A DNA stretch of 64,000 bases from Chimaeribacter californicus. Its GTDB lineage: Bacteria > Pseudomonadota > Gammaproteobacteria > Enterobacterales > Enterobacteriaceae. The translations under genes were made by a program, and so were the position numbers. Location: assembly GCF_002858675.1 (NCBI RefSeq), contig NZ_PJZF01000008.1:62001-126000 (forward strand), read 5' to 3'. Numbering within the stretch: the first letter of the stretch is position 1; each line of letters opens with the position of its first letter. This document shows, one piece after another, positions 1-11,638 of this stretch. The notes beneath the pieces were generated by a model. That model searched no databases. It worked only from the letters and a program-made list of their open reading frames with translations, and had not been told where the DNA came from.

Positions 1-1
1 T

Positions 2-184
2 TTCCGCACTATTGAATCACTCCCTGAAGATCTCCGCATGGCGATTACTTTGCGGGAACTGGATGGCCTGAGCTATGAAGAGATAGCCGCCATTATGGAG
101 TGTCCGGTAGGCACGGTGCGATCCCGCATCTTCCGCGCTCGGGAAGCTATTGATAATAAAGTCCAACCGCTGATTCAGCGTTAG
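2..184 (+). CDS. rpoE: RNA polymerase sigma-E factor RpoE, C-terminal part (5' end outside window)
   Basis: The last 60 codons and the stop of the extracytoplasmic-stress sigma factor are present; the gene is cut by the window edge, not broken. The visible part is sigma region 4, whose helix-turn-helix (SYEEIAAIMECPVGTVRSR) recognises the -35 element. RpoE directs transcription of outer-membrane and periplasmic repair genes and is held inactive by RseA. The stop lies 29 bases before rseA, matching the conserved rpoE-rseA-rseB-rseC operon. Identity rests on the sequence of region 4 and on the three following genes. Confidence 0.96.
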   Translation, partial: FRTIESLPEDLRMAITLRELDGLSYEEIAAIMECPVGTVRSRIFRAREAIDNKVQPLIQR

Positions 185-213
185 TACAGCGGGCACAGGA
201 AGGGTACTAAGGC

Positions 214-864
214 ATGCAGAAAGAACAGCTTTCCGCTCTGATGGATGGTGAAGCGCTTGATTCCGAGTTTTTGAACGCCTTATCAAACGATAAAGCGCTT
301 CAGGACCGCTGGCAGAGCTATCATCTCATCCGAGATACGATGCGGGGCGATGTTGGTGAGGTTATGCATCTGGATATCGCCGCCCAGGTTGCCGCTGCGA
401 TTGCGAAAGAACCGGCCCGGCTGGTTCCGCACGTGATTGCGGATGCTCAGCCGCAACCGCATACCTGGCAGAAAATGCCGTTCTGGCACAAAGTCCGCCC
501 GTGGGCGAGCCAGCTTACCCAGGTTGGGGTAGCGGCGTGCGTGTCCCTGGCTGTGATTGTGGGCGTACAGCACTACAATCAGCCTGAAGGCAGCACCTCG
601 CCTGAAACGCCGGTATTTAACACCCTGCCGATGATGGGCGGGAAAGCGTCTCAGGTCAGCTTTGGTGTCCCGAGTGACAACGCCGCGGCTAACGGTGGGC
701 AGCAGCAACTGCAGGAACAGCGCAAACGTATTAACGCGATTTTGCAGGATTATGAGTTGCAGCGCCGTTTGCATTCTGATCAGCTGCAGCTGGATTCAGC
801 CAGTCCGCAACAGGCCGCTGTTCAGGTACCAGGAACTCAGTCATTAGGAATGCAATCGCAGTAA
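214..864 (+). CDS. rseA: Anti-sigma-E factor RseA
   Basis: Inner-membrane anti-sigma factor of 216 residues, the usual length. The cytoplasmic N-terminal domain (about 1-95, beginning MQKEQLSALMDGEALD) binds RpoE. A single membrane segment spans about 101-119, and the periplasmic part binds RseB. Residues known in E. coli as the proteolytic switch sites fall at the same numbers here: Val148-Ser149 (DegS site) and Ala108-Cys109 inside the membrane (RseP site). This indicates that regulated intramembrane proteolysis is conserved. The stop codon shares one base with the rseB start, implying translational coupling. Confidence 0.97.
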   Translation: MQKEQLSALMDGEALDSEFLNALSNDKALQDRWQSYHLIRDTMRGDVGEVMHLDIAAQVAAAIAKEPARLVPHVIADAQPQPHTWQKMPFWHKVRPWASQLTQVGVAACVSLAVIVGVQHYNQPEGSTSPETPVFNTLPMMGGKASQVSFGVPSDNAAANGGQQQLQEQRKRINAILQDYELQRRLHSDQLQLDSASPQQAAVQVPGTQSLGMQSQ

Positions 865-1817
865 TGAAGCAATTTTGGTTTGCCGTTAGTGTGCTGACAG
901 GCAGCCTGGTTTATCCCTCCATCGCCCCGGCGCAGCCTGCGTCCGGGGCGTTGTTGCAACAGATGAACAGCGCCAGCCAGACACTCGATTATGAAATCGC
1001 CTTTATCAGCATCAGCAAGCAAGGAATAGACTCCTCACGCTATCGCCATGTACGGCTGGGAAAAGAGTCTCTCGCCCAGTTGTTGCAGATGGATGGCCCG
1101 CGCCGGGAAATTGTGCAGCGTGGCAATGAGATCAGTTATTTTGAAGCGGGGCTGGAGCCTTTTACCCTGACCGGCGATCATATTGTTGACGCACTGCCGG
1201 CCCTGGCCTTCTCTGATTATGGGCAACTCGCAAAATACTATGACTTTATCCCGGTAGGGCGTGCCCGCATCGCCGATCGCCCCAGTGAGGTTATCCGTAT
1301 TGTGGCGCGTGACGGTACACGTTACAGCTACATCGTCTGGATTGATGAAGAGACGAAATTACCTCTGCGGGCCGACCTGCTGGACCGTGATGGCGAAACA
1401 CTGGAGCAGTTCCGGGTTATCTCCTTTGTGGCCAGCAAGCAGGTAGAACAAGCGTTGGGCGGCCTGCAAAAAGCAGAATTGCCCCCTTTGCTCTCGATCC
1501 CGGCAACCGATAAAGTGAACTTTAGCTGGGAGCCGAAATGGTTGCCGGCAGGGGTAGCAGAAGTGTCACGCAGCCGCCGTACGTTGCCAAATCTGCCGCT
1601 TCCGATAGAATCCCGGCTTTACTCCGATGGATTATTCAGTTTCTCTGTCAACGTCAGCACGTCCGGCAGCCCCACCTCCGAACAATTTGTCCGACAGGGG
1701 CGGCGCACGGTACATACTGAAATCCGTGATGGGCGGGAGATTACAGTGGTCGGCGAGCTGCCGCCCTCTACCGCAAAACGCATTGCTGACAGCATTGTAC
1801 TGACCCGGTCGCAATAA
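864..1817 (+). CDS. rseB: Sigma-E factor regulatory protein RseB
   Basis: Periplasmic protein of 317 residues that binds the periplasmic domain of RseA, protects it from DegS and is released by lipopolysaccharide signals. A signal peptide of about 23 residues (MKQFWFAVSVLTGSLVYPS) precedes the MucB/RseB lipid-binding-like N-terminal domain and a smaller C-terminal RseA-binding domain. The ATG overlaps the last base of the rseA stop. Length and the order rpoE-rseA-rseB-rseC agree with the family. Confidence 0.96.
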   Translation: MKQFWFAVSVLTGSLVYPSIAPAQPASGALLQQMNSASQTLDYEIAFISISKQGIDSSRYRHVRLGKESLAQLLQMDGPRREIVQRGNEISYFEAGLEPFTLTGDHIVDALPALAFSDYGQLAKYYDFIPVGRARIADRPSEVIRIVARDGTRYSYIVWIDEETKLPLRADLLDRDGETLEQFRVISFVASKQVEQALGGLQKAELPPLLSIPATDKVNFSWEPKWLPAGVAEVSRSRRTLPNLPLPIESRLYSDGLFSFSVNVSTSGSPTSEQFVRQGRRTVHTEIRDGREITVVGELPPSTAKRIADSIVLTRSQ

Positions 1818-1828
1818 GGTAATTCGCT

Positions 1829-2296
1829 ATGATGAAAGAATGGGCCACCGTCATTTCGTGGGAAGAGGGCGTAGCGCTGTTGCAATGCGATCCTCAGGCC
1901 GGATGCAGCAGCTGCAGCGCGCGCACCGGCTGCGGCACCCGTACGCTGAATAAACTGGGGCCACAACCTACCCATCACTTGCAGGTGAATATTGATCAGC
2001 CATTGGAACCCGGCCAGAAAGTTGAACTGGGCATCACCGAAGGCAGCCTGTTGCGTTCAGCGTTGCTGGTGTATATGACGCCGTTAGTCGGCCTGTTGCT
2101 GGGAGGCGGCCTGATGCAGATGTGGCTTAACAGTGATGCCTTTGCGCTGTTGGGTGCTGTTGCAGGTGGGGCAGCCGGTTTTTTGGCCGCACGCGCCCTG
2201 GCTAAACAGCATGCAGATGAGCAGGACTATCAGCCAGTGGTCTTGCAGATTGGCCTGCCGCCGACGGCATTTCGCATGCAAAGCAACCTCTCCTGA
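1829..2296 (+). CDS. rseC: SoxR-reducing system / sigma-E operon protein RseC
   Basis: Inner-membrane protein of 155 residues. A cytoplasmic N-terminal region carries four cysteines (C20, C26, C29, C35) in a CxxC-type cluster and is followed by two membrane segments (about 76-95 and 101-121). In E. coli RseC takes part, with the Rsx complex, in keeping SoxR reduced and has a minor effect on sigma-E. It is the last gene of the rpoE operon, 11 bases after rseB. Two adjacent ATGs (1829 and 1832) are possible starts. Confidence 0.95.
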   Translation: MMKEWATVISWEEGVALLQCDPQAGCSSCSARTGCGTRTLNKLGPQPTHHLQVNIDQPLEPGQKVELGITEGSLLRSALLVYMTPLVGLLLGGGLMQMWLNSDAFALLGAVAGGAAGFLAARALAKQHADEQDYQPVVLQIGLPPTAFRMQSNLS

Positions 2297-2300
2297 CGCT

Positions 2301-2339
2301 TATTCGCGCGCTGTACTATGCCGTGGCGGCGCGCGAATA
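2301..2339. repeat. Perfect 11-bp inverted repeat after rseC
   Basis: Arms at 2301-2311 and 2329-2339 are exact reverse complements around a 17-base loop. It sits between rseC and the convergent unknown gene at 2406-3224. It could be a terminator for one or both, but no clear T-run follows on either strand. Confidence 0.5.
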
Positions 2340-2405
2340 CTTTCCCTGCCTTTTCAACCTGCTTATCACCCGTACTGTTTCTCCTTTCTGCTGTCTTTCA
2401 AAATA

Positions 2406-3224
2406 TTATGTGCGAATCGGAATACGGCTTTGGATCATGTGTTCAATTAACGCAATAAACAGATCGGCGCTGAACAGTGACATATAGGGAATAGAGAAGA
2501 TTACCCGATCCTGAGCATCCAGCAGCTCAATGGGGTCACCTGGGCCGCCATACACAATATGGTGCACTTCATCGATCGGGATCATCTGGTCATCTGTGCT
2601 GAGTGACAACGCGCTCAGCCGCAGTTGCTTCTCTTTCATCATCAAAAAATTACGTGACAGTACTCTTTTCAGCAGGCTGCGGCTGGGTGAGAGGTAGAAA
2701 AAGCTCACATGGCCGTCATTGGCCAGCATGGTCAGGGCTGCCGCGCCGCGATGAATCAATTGCTGATTGATAATGACCTCAATCAGGCGGGCTGATCCGG
2801 CCACATTTGGGGAAATTTTATTCCAGGCACTGTATATATCTGTGCGGAATGCCAGGGCATTGATTAATTTACCGGTATAATTGCCGCTGCGATAACGGTA
2901 AATATCAGATATTTTCTCAAAAGGAATAAAGTGATCCTTTTGGTCATGCTGATTAATCACTAAAATACCATTCTCATGCAGCTGATAGATTTGTTTGGGT
3001 TTAATTAAATGGCGCAGGAAAATTAATGTAATACCCAGCACCACACAGGCCATACCGGCCAACAACGTGAACTGTACCCGATCATCCTCTGCACGTTCTG
3101 CGGTAAGTAAAAACAGAAACAGCACAGCCCCTGCCAGCATCAGCAACGCAGAAATGACAATGGTTATCCACGAGTTGGTTTTAGCAAAACCATGGCGGCT
3201 GAGTAACCGTCCTTCCTCGATCAT
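2406..3224 (-). CDS. Unrecognised membrane protein with two N-terminal TM segments
   Basis: I do not recognise this 272-residue protein. Two hydrophobic helices near the N-terminus (about 20-41 and 52-71) are separated by a short acidic loop (AERAEDD). About 200 cytoplasmic residues follow, with alternating beta-like stretches, for example QIYQLHENGILVINQ and FIPFEKISDIYRY. Two TM helices followed by a domain with 'FEKISDIY' resembles bacterial PH-like membrane proteins, but that is only a structural guess. It lies convergent to rseC, and its codon use and base composition are more AT-rich than its neighbours. E. coli K-12 has no gene here, so it may be an acquired gene. ATG at 3224 has a modest AAGG upstream. 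Confidence 0.75.
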   Translation of the reverse strand: MIEEGRLLSRHGFAKTNSWITIVISALLMLAGAVLFLFLLTAERAEDDRVQFTLLAGMACVVLGITLIFLRHLIKPKQIYQLHENGILVINQHDQKDHFIPFEKISDIYRYRSGNYTGKLINALAFRTDIYSAWNKISPNVAGSARLIEVIINQQLIHRGAAALTMLANDGHVSFFYLSPSRSLLKRVLSRNFLMMKEKQLRLSALSLSTDDQMIPIDEVHHIVYGGPGDPIELLDAQDRVIFSIPYMSLFSADLFIALIEHMIQSRIPIRT

Positions 3225-3794
3225 AACGGGTATCCTTGTAACCTGAATAATATGAAAAAAACCAAAATATCCCTGAAACTACCTTTAAAATCATTATTGT
3301 TCACGCTCTACAGGCGAGTACTCTATCTAGTCTACTGAGAGGAAAGGTGTAAATGAGCATTATCCTAAAGGCATGAGACTGCATGAAAAGGCGTGATGAA
3401 AAGTGCAATAAAAAAAGGTATCGGGAGCCAGAACACACGCCACAATAATATGAAGCATTATCTTTGCGTTATTTCCCCTAGTTATTTTGGGGAGAATGGG
3501 GTGGGGAGGTAAACCGGAAAACACCCTTTTTCAGGCATACAGCAAGCCCTTTTTTCTTACCTGTCAGTCTCTGTCGCACCTTCTCACATCTTATTTCCCC
3601 CTTTGCTGCCACTTTTGCGCGATGATATCCATAATTAAACGATAGCATGGCGGATGACTAGGCTTTCACAGGCCCGGCATGTAGAATGCTGCGACTCAGG
3701 CGTAAGAGAGCCAACCTACTCACCGTCGCTTCTTGTCCATGCGTGTCCCCATAGGCGAGCGATTCAGAAATACCAAGGCAGAAAAACTTTTATA
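3225..3794. other. AT-rich intergenic spacer upstream of lepA
   Basis: About 570 bases separate the unknown gene from the lepA start. The first half is visibly AT-rich compared with the core genes. I see no convincing coding region. A frame open to lepA begins at 3654, but it shows no conserved protein and lacks a good ribosome-binding site, so I treat it as leader. The lepA promoter and a 5' leader probably lie in the last 200 bases; no clean -35/-10 pair was found. Confidence 0.5.
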
Positions 3795-5594
3795 ATGAAG
3801 CATATACGAAATTTCTCCATTATTGCCCATATTGACCACGGTAAGTCGACGCTGTCCGACCGTATTATCCAGATTTGCGGCGGGCTCTCCGATCGTGAAA
3901 TGGCATCGCAGGTGCTGGATTCAATGGATCTGGAGCGTGAGCGCGGCATTACGATCAAAGCCCAGAGCGTGACGCTGGACTATAAAGCGCAGGATGGCCA
4001 GACCTACCAACTCAATTTCATCGATACCCCAGGGCACGTTGACTTCTCGTATGAAGTTTCCCGCTCACTGGCCGCGTGTGAAGGTGCGCTGCTGGTGGTG
4101 GACGCCGGGCAGGGCGTAGAGGCTCAGACCCTCGCCAACTGCTACACCGCAATCGAAATGGATCTGGAAGTGGTGCCGGTACTGAACAAAATTGACCTGC
4201 CGGCTGCCGACCCGGATCGCGCGGCGCAAGAGATCGAAGATATTGTCGGCATCGACGCCGCGGACGCCGTACGCTGCTCCGCCAAAACTGGTGTAGGCGT
4301 GCCGGAGGTGCTGGAGCGCCTGGTGCGTGATATTCCGCAGCCGCAGGGCGACCCGGATGCCCCTCTGCAGGCCCTGATCATCGACTCCTGGTTCGACAAC
4401 TACCTGGGCGTTGTTTCGCTTATCCGTATTAAAAACGGCACCCTGCGCAAAGGCGACAAGGTGAAAGTGATGAGCACCGGCCAGTCCTATAACGCTGACC
4501 GCCTGGGCATCTTTACGCCGAAACAGCTGGACCGTGACTCCCTGAGCTGTGGGGAAGTGGGCTGGCTGGTCTGTGCGATCAAAGACATCCTGGGCGCGCC
4601 GGTGGGCGATACCCTGACGCTGGCACGCCAGCCGGCTGACAAAGCGCTGCCGGGCTTTAAAAAAGTGAAACCGCAGGTTTACGCCGGTCTGTTCCCGATC
4701 AGCTCAGATGACTATGAAGCGTTCCGTGATGCGCTCGGCAAACTGAGCCTGAACGATGCCTCCCTGTTCTATGAGCCGGAAAGCTCCACCGCACTGGGCT
4801 TCGGCTTCCGTTGTGGCTTCCTGGGCCTGCTGCATATGGAGATCATTCAGGAGCGTCTGGAGCGTGAATACGACCTGGACCTGATCACCACGGCCCCGAC
4901 GGTGGTTTACGAAGTGGAAACCACCTCCGGCGACATCGTGTACGTGGACAGCCCCTCCAAACTGCCGGCGCTGAACAATATCGCCGAGCTGCGTGAGCCT
5001 ATCGCTGAGTGCCATATGCTGATGCCGCAGGAGTACCTGGGCAACGTTATTACCCTGTGTATTGAGAAACGTGGTGTGCAGACCAACATGGTTTACCACG
5101 GTAACCAAGTGGCGCTGACGTATGAAATCCCGATGGCGGAAGTGGTGCTCGACTTCTTTGACCGTCTGAAGTCCACCTCACGCGGTTATGCATCACTGGA
5201 TTACAACTTCAAACGCTTCCAGGCATCAGACATGGTGCGGGTTGACGTGCTGATCAACAGTGAACGTGTGGATGCGCTGGCTCTTATTACTCACCGTGAT
5301 AACGCGCAGTACCGTGGCCGTGATCTGGTTGAGAAGATGCGTGAACTCATCCCGCGCCAGCAGTTTGACATCGCGATTCAGGCCGCCATTGGTAACCACA
5401 TCATTGCGCGTTCTACCGTGAAACAATTGCGCAAAAACGTGCTGGCAAAATGCTATGGCGGTGATGTCAGCCGTAAGAAAAAACTGCTGCAGAAGCAGAA
5501 AGACGGTAAAAAACGCATGAAGCAGGTGGGTAACGTTGAGTTGCCGCAGGAAGCGTTCCTGGCCATTCTGCATGTTGGTAAAGACAGCAAATAA
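3795..5594 (+). CDS. lepA: Elongation factor 4 (ribosomal back-translocase GTPase)
   Basis: Translational GTPase of 599 residues, the family length when started at the ATG at 3795 ([19 protein letters not shown]). The G1 loop is AHIDHGKST (11-19). DTPGH (G3) and NKID (G4) follow, then domain II, EF-G-like III and V domains and the LepA-specific basic C-terminal domain ending near [19 protein letters not shown]. It acts on stalled or mistranslocated ribosomes. It stands 14 bases before lepB in the conserved lepA-lepB operon. A longer in-frame start at 3654 adds 47 residues not found in the family and is rejected. Confidence 0.97.
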   Translation: MKHIRNFSIIAHIDHGKSTLSDRIIQICGGLSDREMASQVLDSMDLERERGITIKAQSVTLDYKAQDGQTYQLNFIDTPGHVDFSYEVSRSLAACEGALLVVDAGQGVEAQTLANCYTAIEMDLEVVPVLNKIDLPAADPDRAAQEIEDIVGIDAADAVRCSAKTGVGVPEVLERLVRDIPQPQGDPDAPLQALIIDSWFDNYLGVVSLIRIKNGTLRKGDKVKVMSTGQSYNADRLGIFTPKQLDRDSLSCGEVGWLVCAIKDILGAPVGDTLTLARQPADKALPGFKKVKPQVYAGLFPISSDDYEAFRDALGKLSLNDASLFYEPESSTALGFGFRCGFLGLLHMEIIQERLEREYDLDLITTAPTVVYEVETTSGDIVYVDSPSKLPALNNIAELREPIAECHMLMPQEYLGNVITLCIEKRGVQTNMVYHGNQVALTYEIPMAEVVLDFFDRLKSTSRGYASLDYNFKRFQASDMVRVDVLINSERVDALALITHRDNAQYRGRDLVEKMRELIPRQQFDIAIQAAIGNHIIARSTVKQLRKNVLAKCYGGDVSRKKKLLQKQKDGKKRMKQVGNVELPQEAFLAILHVGKDSK

Positions 5595-5608
5595 ATTAAG
5601 GAGTCAGC

Positions 5609-6586
5609 ATGGCTAACATGTTTGCGCTGGGGTTGTTTATTGCCACCCTGCTCACAGGGATTATCTGGTGTCTGGATCGTTTTGTCTGGGCACCGGCCCG
5701 CCGGAAAAAAGCGGCAGCAATTAATGCCCAGATAGCGGGTAATCTTGACAGCGCAACCCTGAACAGTGTCGGGAAGCAGCCGGGATGGGTAGAAACCTGT
5801 GCCTCCGTGTTCCCGGTATTATTCATCGTGTTTGTGGTGCGCTCCTTTATTTTTGAGCCGTTCCAGATTCCGTCAGGTTCAATGATGCCGACCCTGCTGA
5901 TTGGTGATTTCATCGTGGTAGAAAAATTTGCCTACGGCCTGAAAGACCCGGTCACCCAAACGACGCTCATCCCTACCGGTCACCCAAAACGTGGCGACAT
6001 TGTGGTGTTTAAATATCCGCGCGACACGCGGGTTGACTACATCAAACGTGTGGTTGGCCTGCCGGGTGACCGGATCAGTTATGATCCGGTCAGCAAGCGC
6101 GTCACCGTGCAGCCGGCCTGCAACAGTGACAGCAACTGCGATAAGGCGCTGGCCGTGACTTATTCCCAGGGCGAACCAAGCAACCTGGTGCAGACGTTTG
6201 GCCACAGCGCCGGCAGTGAAGTCTCCAGCGGTTTCTTTGATATTCCGCAGAGCGACGCCGTGCCGGATGGCGGCATTCGCCTGCGTAACCGTCAGGAAAA
6301 CCTGGGCGGCGTAACGCATGACATTCTGGATGTGCCGGGCGCGCAGGACCAGTTAGGGATGTACTATCAGCAACCTGGGCAGCCGTTGGGCGTGTGGGTG
6401 GTGCCGGCCGGGCACTATTTCATGATGGGCGACAACCGGGATAACAGCGCTGACAGCCGCTACTGGGGCTTTGTGCCTGAGAAGAATCTGGTGGGTAAAG
6501 CCACCGCTATCTGGATGAGTTTTGAGAAGCAGGAAGGCGAATGGCCGACCGGGGTACGCTTCAGCCGTATTGGTGGAATCCATTAA
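5609..6586 (+). CDS. lepB: Signal peptidase I
   Basis: Inner-membrane protease of 325 residues that removes signal peptides from exported proteins. Two N-terminal membrane segments (about 4-24 and 62-78) precede the periplasmic catalytic domain. The Ser/Lys dyad is visible as Ser91 in PSGSMMPT and Lys146 in DYIKRVVGLPGD; GDNRDNSADSRYWG (box E) is also present. A good ribosome-binding site (AAGGAG) precedes the ATG. It is co-transcribed with lepA. Confidence 0.97.
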   Translation: MANMFALGLFIATLLTGIIWCLDRFVWAPARRKKAAAINAQIAGNLDSATLNSVGKQPGWVETCASVFPVLFIVFVVRSFIFEPFQIPSGSMMPTLLIGDFIVVEKFAYGLKDPVTQTTLIPTGHPKRGDIVVFKYPRDTRVDYIKRVVGLPGDRISYDPVSKRVTVQPACNSDSNCDKALAVTYSQGEPSNLVQTFGHSAGSEVSSGFFDIPQSDAVPDGGIRLRNRQENLGGVTHDILDVPGAQDQLGMYYQQPGQPLGVWVVPAGHYFMMGDNRDNSADSRYWGFVPEKNLVGKATAIWMSFEKQEGEWPTGVRFSRIGGIH

Positions 6587-6651
6587 TCCGGCCCATAAAC
6601 GCAGCATTATGTCGCGACTCGTTGTAGAATAACCCCTTGAGCGATAAAAGT

Positions 6652-6675
6652 TGGCTCCTCATCCCAGAGGAGCCA
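6652..6675 (+). promoter_or_regulatory. Stem-loop in the rnc 5' leader
   Basis: A 9-bp perfect stem (6652-6660 with 6667-6675) closes a 6-base loop about 95 bases before rnc. In E. coli the rnc leader forms a hairpin that RNase III cuts to limit its own synthesis. Position and shape suggest the same role here; the function is inferred. Confidence 0.55.
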
Positions 6676-6765
6676 CTGCAAACGAAACAGCTTTGGATTG
6701 GCTTTGGGCGAAGCAGGCCTGTTCCGTATGCTGAAGTTTTTGACGCATTCTTGATCTATTGGTAA

Positions 6766-8351
<1,586 letters not shown>

Positions 8352-8357
8352 GGCGCA

Positions 8358-9101
8358 ATGCCGATGGAAGGGTGGCAGCGGGCATTTGTGTTACATGGGC
8401 GGCCCTACAGTGAAACCAGCCTGATGCTGGACTTGTTCACGGAAGGGCACGGGCGGGTGCGGGTACTGGCAAAAGGTGCACGCAGCCGCCGCTCTAACCT
8501 GAAAGGCGCGCTGCAGCCTTTTACCCCCCTGTTGGTGCGCTGGGGCGGGCGCGGGGAAGTCAAAACCCTGCGCAACGCCGAACCGGTGTCGCTCTCTCTG
8601 CCGCTCAGCGGTCTGATGCTTTACAGCGGCTTATATGTCAACGAGCTGCTGGCACGGGTGCTGGAACCGGAAACGGACTGCGCCTCCCTGTTTTTTGATT
8701 ACCTCAACTGCATTCAGTTACTGGCGGCCGGGCAGGGTTCACCGGAACAGGCGCTGCGCCGGTTTGAGCTGGCTCTGCTGGCGCACCTGGGCTATGGCGT
8801 GGACTTCCTGCACTGCGCCGGCAGCGGCGAGCAGGTCGCTGATGAGATGACCTATCGTTACCGCGAAGAAAAAGGCTTTATCGCCAGTCTGGTCATCGAT
8901 AACCACAGCTTTACCGGTCGCCAGCTCAAAGCGCTGGCCGAACGCGAGTTTCCTGACAGTGATACCCTGCGCGCGGCCAAGCGGTTTACCCGCATGGCGC
9001 TGAAGCCCTATCTGGGTGGTAAACCCTTGAAAAGCCGTGAACTGTTCCGTCAGTTCAGCGTCAAAGCACCGGCTGAGAAACCGCTGAATTCCCCTGACTG
9101 A
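8358..9101 (+). CDS. recO: DNA repair protein RecO
   Basis: Recombination mediator of 247 residues that works with RecF and RecR to load RecA on SSB-coated DNA. The N-terminal OB fold (about 1-80, [22 protein letters not shown]) is followed by a helical domain, and the family ends with [12 protein letters not shown]. The annotated ATG gives MPMEGW; the second ATG at 8364 gives the E. coli start and is equally likely. Confidence 0.96.
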   Translation: MPMEGWQRAFVLHGRPYSETSLMLDLFTEGHGRVRVLAKGARSRRSNLKGALQPFTPLLVRWGGRGEVKTLRNAEPVSLSLPLSGLMLYSGLYVNELLARVLEPETDCASLFFDYLNCIQLLAAGQGSPEQALRRFELALLAHLGYGVDFLHCAGSGEQVADEMTYRYREEKGFIASLVIDNHSFTGRQLKALAEREFPDSDTLRAAKRFTRMALKPYLGGKPLKSRELFRQFSVKAPAEKPLNSPD

Positions 9102-9175
9102 CATCTCCTCCGATTACCCCTCACCGCATCGGCAGTGTAAACTGCCTGCACTTCCCCCTTATTCTGAGGACTGTC

Positions 9176-9907
9176 ATGGCTGACTTACTGCTTGGTGTTA
9201 ATATCGACCACATCGCCACGGTGCGTAATGCGCGCGGCACGATTTACCCTGATCCGGTGCAGGCGGCGTTTGTGTCTGAACAGGCAGGCGCGGACGGCAT
9301 CACCGTGCATCTGCGTGAGGATCGCCGCCATATCACTGACCGCGACGTGCGTATTCTGCGGCAGACTATCCAGACGCGCATGAATCTGGAGATGGCTGTT
9401 ACGGATGAGATGATCGCGATCGCCTGCGAACTGAAGCCGCATTTCTGCTGTCTGGTGCCGGAAAAACGCCAGGAAGTGACCACCGAAGGCGGTCTGGATG
9501 TGGCCGGGCAAATTGACAAAATGAGCGTTGCCGTAGAGTGCCTGAACCAGGCGGGCATTCTGGTTTCCCTGTTTATTGATGCCGATCTGCGCCAGATTGA
9601 CGCCGCCGTGGCGGTAGGTGCGCCTTATATCGAAATCCATACCGGTGCCTATGCCGAAGCGGCGTCACCGCAGGCGCAACTGGCCGAGCTGGAGCGCATC
9701 AAACGTGCCGCGGCCTATGCCGCCGGCAAAGGGCTGAAGGTTAACGCCGGCCATGGCCTGACCTACCACAATGTGCAGCCAATCGCCGCCATCCCCGAAA
9801 TGCATGAGCTGAATATCGGCCACGCCATTATTGGCCGTGCGGTCATCAGCGGGCTGGCAGAGGCGGTGCGTGACATGAAAACCCTGATGCTGGATGCGCG
9901 CCGCTGA
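9176..9907 (+). CDS. pdxJ: Pyridoxine 5'-phosphate synthase
   Basis: TIM-barrel enzyme of 243 residues that condenses 1-deoxy-D-xylulose 5-phosphate with 3-amino-2-oxopropyl phosphate to give pyridoxine 5'-phosphate. Family motifs include [17 protein letters not shown] at the N-terminus, [14 protein letters not shown], and the C-terminal phosphate-binding GHGLTYHNV. The stop shares one base with the acpS start, the usual pdxJ-acpS coupling. Confidence 0.97.
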   Translation: MADLLLGVNIDHIATVRNARGTIYPDPVQAAFVSEQAGADGITVHLREDRRHITDRDVRILRQTIQTRMNLEMAVTDEMIAIACELKPHFCCLVPEKRQEVTTEGGLDVAGQIDKMSVAVECLNQAGILVSLFIDADLRQIDAAVAVGAPYIEIHTGAYAEAASPQAQLAELERIKRAAAYAAGKGLKVNAGHGLTYHNVQPIAAIPEMHELNIGHAIIGRAVISGLAEAVRDMKTLMLDARR

Positions 9908-10287
9908 TGGCTATTCTGGGGCTGGGCACCGACATTGTGGAAATAACACGCATTGAGGCGGTGGTTGAGCGCAGTGGCGACCGGCTCGCGAGGCGTATTC
10001 TCTGCGACAATGAGTGGGCGCTCTATCAGCAGCACCAGCAGCCGGTACGGTTTCTGGCCAAGCGCTTTGCGGTGAAAGAGGCGGCCGCCAAGGCGCTCGG
10101 TACCGGCATCCGTCAGGGGCTGGCCTTTGAACAGTTTGAAGTGGTCAATAATGCGCTCGGCAAACCGGGGCTGGTGCTGCATGCGCGTGCAGCTGAGATT
10201 GCTGCCGAAATGGGCGTCACGTCAATTCACGTCACGCTGGCGGATGAGCGCCGCTATGCCTGCGCCACCGTGATCGTGGAAGGGTAA
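9907..10287 (+). CDS. acpS: Holo-[acyl-carrier-protein] synthase
   Basis: Enzyme of 126 residues that moves 4'-phosphopantetheine from CoA to apo-ACP, which fatty acid synthesis needs. The metal-binding [11 protein letters not shown] (Asp9) and [13 protein letters not shown] (Glu58) motifs are present. It is coupled to pdxJ by a one-base overlap. Confidence 0.97.
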   Translation: MAILGLGTDIVEITRIEAVVERSGDRLARRILCDNEWALYQQHQQPVRFLAKRFAVKEAAAKALGTGIRQGLAFEQFEVVNNALGKPGLVLHARAAEIAAEMGVTSIHVTLADERRYACATVIVEG

Positions 10288-10314
10288 TTATCGGCCGCGA
10301 CTGCATCGGGTGGG

Positions 10315-10629
<315 letters not shown>

Positions 10630-10654
10630 CTAAGCCCCGCCGGCCTGATCCCGG

Positions 10655-11503
10655 TCAAACCAGCTTTTTCATTAACGCTTCGCTGTGGCGGATGTGTGAC
10701 GACGCATGGTCAGCATCGTGCTGTATCAGCGCCATAAACAGCAGATCGGTCAGGGCATATTGTGCAGTGCTGGCAGAGATCGCCGCGCCACGCGTGGCCG
10801 GGCGCTCCGCGACAGTATAGAGACTATGGTCAGCGCGCTGTTGCAGCCCATTGGGGGAGAAACTGGTCAGCGCCAGCACCTTAGCCCCGGTTTGCCGTGC
10901 CACCTCCGCCGCCAGATTGATTTCACGCCGCTCCCCGCTGAACGAGATGGCCAGCAGCAGATCATCGGCCGTCAGTGCCTGGGCCGTAGCCAGTTGCACA
11001 TGGGTATCCGATTCCGCGCTGGCCAGCACCCCGATCTTCAGCAGCTTATACGCCAGATCTTTCGCCGCCAGCCCGGATGCCCCAATGCCCACCAGCAATA
11101 TCCGCCGTGCTGTGGCCAGCATACTTAATGCCTGCTGGAGCCGCTCCTCGCTGTTGATGTCCAGCGTGGCGCGCAAGGCCGCCTGCTTTTCCGCCAGCAA
11201 CTTCTCGCCCACCGTTTTCAGGCTGTCCGTGCTGAGGATCTGGTTATGCACCGTCACGGCGGTCTGATCCCCGGCTGACGCCAGGCTTTCGCTCAGCGCA
11301 AGTTTCAGCGCTGGAAAGCCCCGGTATCCCAGTTTCTGGGCGAACTTTACCACGCTTGACTGGCTGACCCCGGCCTGCTGCGCCAGTTGCTGTGAACTAA
11401 GGTGACGGGCGCTTTCCGTGTGGGACAATAAAAAATCAGCCAGTTTGCGGTCATTCTGCGCCAGCGAATGATAGATCTGACGAATGCGTAAAAAGCTGCT
11501 CAT
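10655..11503 (-). CDS. murR: RpiR-family transcriptional repressor of MurNAc catabolism, MurR
   Basis: 282-residue regulator with an N-terminal RpiR-type helix-turn-helix (LAQQAGVSQSSVVKFAQKLGYRGF) and a C-terminal SIS domain (about 120-250) that binds N-acetylmuramic acid 6-phosphate. It is divergent from murQP, with two perfect palindromes in the gap, so it very likely represses them. The ATG at 11503 (MSSFLRIRQ) has an AGGAAT upstream; a start 16 codons earlier lacks family support. Confidence 0.9.
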   Translation of the reverse strand: MSSFLRIRQIYHSLAQNDRKLADFLLSHTESARHLSSQQLAQQAGVSQSSVVKFAQKLGYRGFPALKLALSESLASAGDQTAVTVHNQILSTDSLKTVGEKLLAEKQAALRATLDINSEERLQQALSMLATARRILLVGIGASGLAAKDLAYKLLKIGVLASAESDTHVQLATAQALTADDLLLAISFSGERREINLAAEVARQTGAKVLALTSFSPNGLQQRADHSLYTVAERPATRGAAISASTAQYALTDLLFMALIQHDADHASSHIRHSEALMKKLV

Positions 11504-11605
11504 AAATTCATTCCTGCAAGGGGGCCACAAACGCACGGGCAAGCGCGCCATCGATCACGGTTTTGATCGCCTGACAAATAAAGTAGCAAATTCTGCTCGT
11601 GTTAA

Positions 11606-11620
11606 TGAATAAAATATTCA
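11606..11620. promoter_or_regulatory. Putative MurR operator 1
   Basis: Palindrome TGAATAAAATATTCA with perfect 5-base arms, in the murR-murQ divergent gap. A second copy lies 33 bases away, about three helical turns. Assigned to MurR from position and symmetry; binding is inferred. Confidence 0.65.
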
Positions 11621-11638
11621 ATCATCATTTATCTTTCA

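Noticed and set aside
3654-3794. In-frame N-terminal extension of lepA by 47 codons
   Set aside because: LepA family proteins begin at [19 protein letters not shown]; the extension has no family match and the ATG at 3795 gives the normal 599 residues.
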